From: Porphyromonadaceae bacterium UBA7332
GTDB lineage: Bacteria > Bacteroidota > Bacteroidia > Bacteroidales > UBA7332
Reading direction: 5' to 3'
DNA length: 10,706 bases
Assembly (NCBI GenBank): GCA_002471225.1
Contig: DKPO01000031.1
Span: 1-10,706 of the forward strand
Shown here: piece after piece, positions 6,421 to 10,706 of the stretch
How the letters are laid out: each line of letters begins with the position of its first letter
Numbering within the stretch: the stretch's first letter is position 1
The notes under the pieces: model-generated
Database searches by the model: none
What the model was told of the DNA's origin: nothing
The model's input: only the letters and a program-made list of their open reading frames with translations
Made by a program: the position numbers and the translations under genes

Positions 6421-6933
6421 ATGTTTAAAAAATTGGCAATCGCCTTTATGTTTTGTGTATGTGCATTTGGCGCATCAGCACAAGGAGATCTTAAATTTGC
6501 TCACATTAATACAATGGAGCTTTTTGAAGCAATGCCTGAAAGAGTAGATAGCGAAAAGAAACTTGAAGCTACATCTAAACAATTAGAAGGTGAACTTCTA
6601 AAAATGCAAGAAGAATTTCAGAAAAAATATAACGAATTCATGGCATCTGCAGATACTTTACCAGAAAGTATCAAAGTAAGAAGAATGCAAGAAGTTGAAG
6701 AAATCAATACTAGAATTCAGAACTTTCAGCAAACTGCAAGACAAGAGCTTCAAAAACAACAAAATGATATGATGAAGCCAATTATGGATAAAATTCAAAA
6801 AGCTATCCAACAAGTTGGTGAAGAAAACGGATTTGTTTATATCTTTGATTTAGCATCTCCTTCTATCCTTTATCATTCAAGCAAAAGCACAGATGCAATG
6901 CCTCTTGTTAAAGGAAAACTTGGAATTAAATAA
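6421..6933 (+). CDS. ompH: OmpH/Skp-family periplasmic chaperone, second copy
   Basis: This 170-residue protein has a signal peptide (KK at 3-4, cleavage likely after ASA at 18-20 before Q21), a first strand (LKFAHINTMELF, 24-35), a long highly charged helical region rich in Glu, Lys and Gln (about 43-135) and a closing strand region (GFVYIFDLASP, 137-147). This is the OmpH/Skp fold. It shares the overall plan and the KLGI(S)K ending with the preceding gene but differs widely in between, so the pair looks like an old duplication. The helix contains a short interruption (ASADTLPES, 75-83) where a helical-hairpin tip would be expected. It would hold unfolded outer-membrane proteins in the periplasm. 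A strong terminator follows directly, making this the last gene of the first transcription block. Confidence 0.92.
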   Translation: MFKKLAIAFMFCVCAFGASAQGDLKFAHINTMELFEAMPERVDSEKKLEATSKQLEGELLKMQEEFQKKYNEFMASADTLPESIKVRRMQEVEEINTRIQNFQQTARQELQKQQNDMMKPIMDKIQKAIQQVGEENGFVYIFDLASPSILYHSSKSTDAMPLVKGKLGIK

Positions 6934-6951
6934 TTCATTTTAATAAAATAA

Positions 6952-6989
6952 GAAAGAAAGGGTGATGAATATCACCCTTTCTTTTTTTT
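6952..6989 (+). terminator. Strong intrinsic terminator after the ompH pair
   Basis: Bases 6953-6966 pair perfectly with 6971-6984 (14 bp, core AAAGGGTGAT / ATCACCCTTT) around the 4-nt loop GAAT, and the stem runs into eight T at 6982-6989. This is a textbook rho-independent terminator. It lies 19 bp after the ompH stop and only 8 bp before the murI start codon, so murI must be reached by read-through or from a promoter not recognised here. Confidence 0.92.
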
Positions 6990-6997
6990 ATATCTGT

Positions 6998-7837
6998 ATG
7001 AAACAATTATCAACTAAAGCAGGTCCAATCGGAATCTTTGATTCTGGCTACGGAGGATTAACTATTTTCGAATATATTCGAAAAGAACTACCTCAATATG
7101 ATTATATCTATTTAGGCGACAATGCCCGCGCTCCATATGGTAGCAGGTCTTTTGAAATTGTTTATGAGTTCACTCTGCAAGCAGTAACTAAACTGTTTGA
7201 AATGGGATGCCAGCTTGTTATACTTGCTTGCAATACTGCTTCGGCTAAAGCATTAAGAAGTATTCAGCAAAATGACCTTCAGAATCTGGATCCAAGTCGA
7301 AGAGTATTAGGAATCATACGTCCTACGGCTGAAATTATTGATGAGTTAACTACGTCAAAACATGTAGGTATATTAGGAACAGCCGGAACCATACAATCCA
7401 AGACATATGAAATGGAGATCGCTAAACTGTTTCCTCATATAATTGCCTCCGGACAATCATGCCCGATGTGGGTCCCTTTAGTTGAGAACAATGAATATAA
7501 TGATGCTGGCGCAGATTTCTTTGTGAAAAAATATATTGACTCCTTGTTACTGAAGGACTCATCCATTGACAGTATTATATTAGGATGTACCCATTATCCT
7601 CTCCTTTATAATAAAATTAGGGAGTATACACCTGAGCATATTAAGATCATACCTCAAGGAACTTATGTTGCCAGTAGTTTAAAAGATTATCTGCAAAGAC
7701 ATCCTGAGATTGATATAAAATGTACGAAAAATGGAGTATCTAAATTTTTCACAACCGAATCTCATGAGAAGTTTCAGGAAATTGGATCAATGTTTCTGAA
7801 CCAACAAATTGAAGTAGAACAAATCACCATACCTTAA
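6998..7837 (+). CDS. murI: Glutamate racemase
   Basis: MurI interconverts L- and D-glutamate in the cytoplasm and supplies D-Glu for the peptidoglycan stem peptide; it needs no cofactor and uses two cysteines. From the ATG at 6998 the protein has 279 residues, a normal length. Visible motifs are GIFDSGYGGLTI (12-23) with Asp15-Ser16, NARAPYG (42-48), ACNTASA (77-83) with catalytic Cys78, and GCTHYPLL (196-203) with catalytic Cys197. The frame is open upstream to a GTG at 6962, but that extension would be encoded inside the terminator hairpin and its T-run and adds a non-family N terminus, so 6998 is preferred. ispD starts 2 bp after the stop, implying one transcript with ispD and recG. Confidence 0.95.
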   Translation: MKQLSTKAGPIGIFDSGYGGLTIFEYIRKELPQYDYIYLGDNARAPYGSRSFEIVYEFTLQAVTKLFEMGCQLVILACNTASAKALRSIQQNDLQNLDPSRRVLGIIRPTAEIIDELTTSKHVGILGTAGTIQSKTYEMEIAKLFPHIIASGQSCPMWVPLVENNEYNDAGADFFVKKYIDSLLLKDSSIDSIILGCTHYPLLYNKIREYTPEHIKIIPQGTYVASSLKDYLQRHPEIDIKCTKNGVSKFFTTESHEKFQEIGSMFLNQQIEVEQITIP

Positions 7838-7839
7838 AG

Positions 7840-8502
7840 ATGAAAAAATACGCTATACTTGTAGCCGGAGGAAAAGGGTTGAGAATGGGGCATGATTTAC
7901 CCAAGCAATTTATCGAGATCAAAGGGTTGCCTGTTCTGATGCATACGATCAAACAATTCAAAAAAGCAATCGATGATATTGAAATTATAGTTGTTCTGCC
8001 CAAAGAACAACAGGACTATTGGAATGAACTGATCAGTAAGCACAATTTTAAAATTAAACATAAAATAGCCGACGGCGGTGAAACACGTTATCATTCGGTA
8101 AAAAGCGGTTTGAGTTTTACGAAAAGCGAAAATGCGGTTATAGCAATCCATGACGGAGTCAGACCTCTGGTTTCTCCTGAGGTTATACTCAGATGTTTTG
8201 TTACTGCCCTCGAAACAGGGAGTGCTGTACCTGTGCTTCCTATGATTGACTCCATCAGACACCTGACACCTAATAGAAGCGAGAGTGTTGATCGTGACAA
8301 ATATGTATCCGTACAAACACCTCAGACATTTCAGGCTCATATCATACACGAAGCATATCATTTACCCTATACATCATTATTTACTGATGATGCATCTGTT
8401 GTCGAAGCCAATGGCAGTATCATAACATTGACTGAAGGGAATCGCGAAAATATAAAGATCACGACACCTTTCGACTTAAAAATCGCAGATGTATTCTTAT
8501 AA
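7840..8502 (+). CDS. ispD: 2-C-methyl-D-erythritol 4-phosphate cytidylyltransferase
   Basis: IspD joins CTP and methylerythritol phosphate to give CDP-methylerythritol, a cytoplasmic step of the MEP pathway to isopentenyl diphosphate. At 220 residues it is normal for the family. Motifs are the nucleotide-binding VAGGKGLRMG (8-17) with Arg15, PKQF (21-24) with Lys22, GGETRYHSV (79-87), HDGVRPLVS (104-112) with Asp105 and Arg108, VQTPQTF (158-164), TDDASVVE (182-189) and ENIKITTPFDL (203-213) with Lys206; these line up with the E. coli active-site residues Arg20, Lys27, Asp106, Arg109 and Lys213. The first glycine loop (VAGGKG) and TDDA separate it from TarI-like relatives only weakly, so a ribitol-5-phosphate role is a minor alternative. 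It starts 2 bp after murI and its pathway feeds UppS, encoded upstream. Confidence 0.93.
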   Translation: MKKYAILVAGGKGLRMGHDLPKQFIEIKGLPVLMHTIKQFKKAIDDIEIIVVLPKEQQDYWNELISKHNFKIKHKIADGGETRYHSVKSGLSFTKSENAVIAIHDGVRPLVSPEVILRCFVTALETGSAVPVLPMIDSIRHLTPNRSESVDRDKYVSVQTPQTFQAHIIHEAYHLPYTSLFTDDASVVEANGSIITLTEGNRENIKITTPFDLKIADVFL

Positions 8503-8508
8503 AGCAAA

Positions 8509-10611
8509 ATGTTTTCTATGGAATTATCCGAAAGAGATATTACTTATTTACCTGGAGTAGGTCCGAAAAAAGCAGAAGTTCTCAAAAAAGAAATCAATAT
8601 ACATTCTGCCGAAGATCTGCTTAGCTATTATCCGTTCCGGTATATAGACAGAAGTAAAATTTATTCAATTTCCGAAATTCAGGCGAGTTCAGCCTATATA
8701 CAGCTAAAAGGAAAAATCATTCATTTCGAAACCATTGGTGAAGGTGCTGCCCGTAGACTTATTGCCAAATTCAAAGATGAATCAGGCATCATAGATCTTG
8801 TATGGTTTAAGGGTATTAAGTTTATACAAAACAAATACAAATTCAACACTGAGTATATAGTATTTGGCAAACCTACTTTATTTGGTAATAAATATAATAT
8901 TGCACACCCCGATATTGAAGAATTCGATCCAAAAGCAGAGATAACAGGAGGATTAGCTGGTTGCTATAATACCTCTGAGAAAATGAAGAATCATTTCCTC
9001 GGAACCAAGGCTATACAACGAATCATACAATCAACTCTGACTTCTTTTGCTAATGATATAACAGAAACTCTGCCTCCTTCAATAATGAAGAGAGCAAATG
9101 TAATATCCCGCAAAGAAGCCTTATTGAATATTCACTTACCTCAAAATCTGGATCTTTTAAAAAAAGCAGAATATCGATTGAAGTTTGAAGAGCTCTTTTT
9201 CCTTCAATTAAATATACAGCGGTATTCAAAACAAAGATCCGAGAAAGTTGGCGGATATGTATTCTCTAAAATCGGCGAACACTTTAATTCTTTTTACCAT
9301 AACTATCTGCCTTTTCCTTTGACCGGTGCACAAAAAAGAGTATTAAAAGAAATCCGGGTTGATTTAGGAAGCGGACATCAGATGAATCGTCTGCTTCAGG
9401 GAGATGTAGGTAGCGGTAAAACCCTGGTCGGACTAATGACTATGCTTATGGGATTGGATAATGGATTTCAGGCATGTATAATGGCTCCGACAGAAATTCT
9501 TGCCAATCAGCATTACGAATCGATAAAAGCATTTTTGAAAGACATGCCAATCGGAGTTGAATTGCTGACCGGATCAACGACCAAGAAAAAGAGAGAGCCT
9601 ATTCACGAAGGACTAAGAAACGGCTCAATCCATATTTTGATCGGCACCCATGCCCTGATTGAAGATGAAGTTCAATTCAAGAATTTAGGAATTGCAATTA
9701 TAGATGAGCAACATAGATTTGGCGTTGCCCAACGGGCAAAGCTTTGGGCTAAGAACAATCACCCTCCGCATATATTAGTAATGACTGCGACTCCTATACC
9801 ACGAACATTAGCAATGACTGTATATGGCGATCTCGATGTTTCTGTTATTGATGAATTACCACCGGGGAGAAAGCCAATCCAAACCATACATCAGTTTGAT
9901 AACAGACGAGGCAGTCTTTATGCATCGATGAAAAAGCAACTCGAAGAAGGCAGACAGATCTATATTGTATATCCATTAATTCAGGAAAATGAGAAAATGG
10001 ATCTCAAAAATGTAGAAGATGGATTTTATCAGATTCAGGCTGCATTTCCTGACTATCGGGTTTGTATGGTACATGGCAAAATGAAAGCAAAAGACAAAGA
10101 TGCGGCCATGCAAAGATTTGCAGCATGTGAAGCTCATATAATGGTAGCTACAACGGTTATAGAAGTAGGAGTAAATGTTCCTAATGCAACTGTTATGGTT
10201 ATTGAAAATGCAGAACGATTCGGTCTCTCACAACTTCATCAGTTGAGAGGTCGCGTAGGACGTGGTGGCGATCAGTCCTATTGTGTCTTAGTTACTTCAC
10301 CCAAATTGTCTAATGACACTCGTAAGAGAATGGATATTATGGTCAAGTCCAATGATGGTTTCGAAATATCAGAAGCCGATCTCTCTTTAAGAGGTCCCGG
10401 AGATCTCGAAGGAACACAGCAAAGCGGAATAGCCTTTGATTTAAAACTGGCAAATCTGGCAACTGATGGGCAAATAGTACAATTGACCAGAGATATAGCC
10501 AGAGAAATTATTGAAAAAGATCCTGCTTTAAATATGCATGAGAATCAGCTATTAGCAAGACAACTGAGAAAGATGTTCAGCAAAAAATTTAATTGGGGCA
10601 TAATATCTTAA
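8509..10611 (+). CDS. recG: ATP-dependent DNA helicase RecG
   Basis: RecG is a monomeric superfamily 2 translocase that reverses stalled replication forks and processes branched DNA. The N-terminal wedge part carries the helix-hairpin-like YLPGVGPKKAEVL (13-25), DLLSYYPFRYIDRS (36-49) and an OB-fold (about 62-135). The helicase core shows Walker A GDVGSGKT (298-305), DEQH motif II (399-402) followed by RFG, TATP motif III (426-429), the RecG-typical IPRTLAMTVYGDLDVS, and motif VI QLRGRVGRG (578-586). At 700 residues it is full length. A second ATG at 8518 would give MELSERD and fits homologues about as well as the 8509 start; neither has a Shine-Dalgarno site. It follows ispD by 6 bp and is probably co-transcribed. 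A 15-bp hairpin overlaps its last codons and stop. Confidence 0.96.
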   Translation: MFSMELSERDITYLPGVGPKKAEVLKKEINIHSAEDLLSYYPFRYIDRSKIYSISEIQASSAYIQLKGKIIHFETIGEGAARRLIAKFKDESGIIDLVWFKGIKFIQNKYKFNTEYIVFGKPTLFGNKYNIAHPDIEEFDPKAEITGGLAGCYNTSEKMKNHFLGTKAIQRIIQSTLTSFANDITETLPPSIMKRANVISRKEALLNIHLPQNLDLLKKAEYRLKFEELFFLQLNIQRYSKQRSEKVGGYVFSKIGEHFNSFYHNYLPFPLTGAQKRVLKEIRVDLGSGHQMNRLLQGDVGSGKTLVGLMTMLMGLDNGFQACIMAPTEILANQHYESIKAFLKDMPIGVELLTGSTTKKKREPIHEGLRNGSIHILIGTHALIEDEVQFKNLGIAIIDEQHRFGVAQRAKLWAKNNHPPHILVMTATPIPRTLAMTVYGDLDVSVIDELPPGRKPIQTIHQFDNRRGSLYASMKKQLEEGRQIYIVYPLIQENEKMDLKNVEDGFYQIQAAFPDYRVCMVHGKMKAKDKDAAMQRFAACEAHIMVATTVIEVGVNVPNATVMVIENAERFGLSQLHQLRGRVGRGGDQSYCVLVTSPKLSNDTRKRMDIMVKSNDGFEISEADLSLRGPGDLEGTQQSGIAFDLKLANLATDGQIVQLTRDIAREIIEKDPALNMHENQLLARQLRKMFSKKFNWGIIS

Positions 10612-10626
10612 GCCCCAATTAAATTT
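10585..10626. terminator. Hairpin at the end of recG, probable (bidirectional) terminator
   Basis: AAATTTAATTGGGGC (10585-10599) pairs perfectly with GCCCCAATTAAATTT (10612-10626), 15 bp around a 12-nt loop that contains the recG stop codon (10609-10611). Rightward, the GC core is followed by AATTAAATTTCTTT, a weak U-tract. Leftward, the core is followed by AATTAAATTTTTTG, which has a run of six T, so the hairpin looks better suited to ending a convergent gene from the right as well as recG. Confidence 0.7.
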
Positions 10627-10706
10627 CTTTCCGTCAAATACTTTTTATATCTAAGCTCAAAATATATACTCCCGGAATTTACATTTTAATCAGCACTATC
10701 GACACC
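10627..10706. other. Right-end sequence without a recognisable gene
   Basis: All three minus-strand frames meet a stop within about 30 bases of the window edge, and no rightward start with an open frame is seen. This permits the 3' end of a convergent gene just beyond, or within, the last bases, but gives nothing to identify it. Confidence 0.5.

Noticed and set aside
6840..6847. TATCTTTG, a TAnnTTTG match inside the second ompH, as a murI promoter
   Set aside because: It is within coding sequence, has only a weak upstream TTG, and its transcript would still meet the terminator at 6952-6989.
6962..6997. Upstream GTG/ATG starts extending MurI by 12 residues
   Set aside because: The extension is encoded by the terminator hairpin and T-run and is not part of the glutamate racemase fold; the ATG at 6998 gives the normal length.
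7897..8361. Minus-strand open frame of 154 codons opposite ispD
   Set aside because: It lies wholly within ispD, whose motifs span the same bases, and its translation is Cys/Phe-rich with no recognisable domain or signal.
1..10706. CRISPR array, tRNA, insertion sequence or defence module
   Set aside because: No repeat-spacer pattern, cloverleaf, transposase, integrase or nuclease gene was seen on either strand.

Overview
The window is a conserved cell-envelope locus from an AT-rich member of the Bacteroidota, most likely order Bacteroidales. The reasons are Bacteroidota-type promoter motifs (TAnnTTTG), no Shine-Dalgarno sequences before the genes, a lipoprotein with an acidic stretch right after its lipid-modified Cys, and a gene order (PorG-like barrel, uppS, bamA, two ompH/skp genes) that matches what I recall from Porphyromonas gingivalis (PG0189-PG0193) and Bacteroides. 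The genus cannot be fixed from the sequence; something like Dysgonomonas would fit, but that is a guess.

Layout. Bases 1-372 hold no gene. They contain a probable leftward promoter with a G+C-richer leader (perhaps of an rRNA or other stable RNA operon lying off the left edge) and a probable rightward promoter whose -7 element sits between two 10-bp inverted repeats. From 373 to 6933 six genes run rightward: a predicted lipoprotein with kelch/Asp-box-like repeats, a PorG/DUF6089-type outer-membrane barrel, uppS, bamA and two tandem ompH/skp-type chaperones. A strong intrinsic terminator (about 6952-6989) follows. Three more rightward genes, murI, ispD and recG, are packed with gaps of 2 and 6 bp. 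A 15-bp perfect hairpin overlapping the end of recG (10585-10626) closes the cluster and looks stronger as a terminator for leftward transcription. The last 80 bases show no gene.

How the genes fit together. BamA inserts outer-membrane barrels, and the two OmpH/Skp proteins would escort unfolded barrels across the periplasm. The PorG-like protein is such a barrel and in type IX-secreting relatives belongs to the PorK/PorN ring assembly. UppS makes the undecaprenyl carrier lipid, IspD acts upstream in the MEP pathway that supplies its isoprenoid units, and MurI supplies D-glutamate for peptidoglycan. RecG (DNA repair and fork reversal) is a positional companion with no obvious envelope role.

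I see no mobile element, CRISPR array, tRNA or defence system, and no clearly undescribed system. The points most worth a second look are the uncharacterised lipoprotein at the head of the operon, a GYGY-repeat insert in a predicted surface loop of BamA, the inverted repeat around the operon promoter, and the terminator placed directly before murI.
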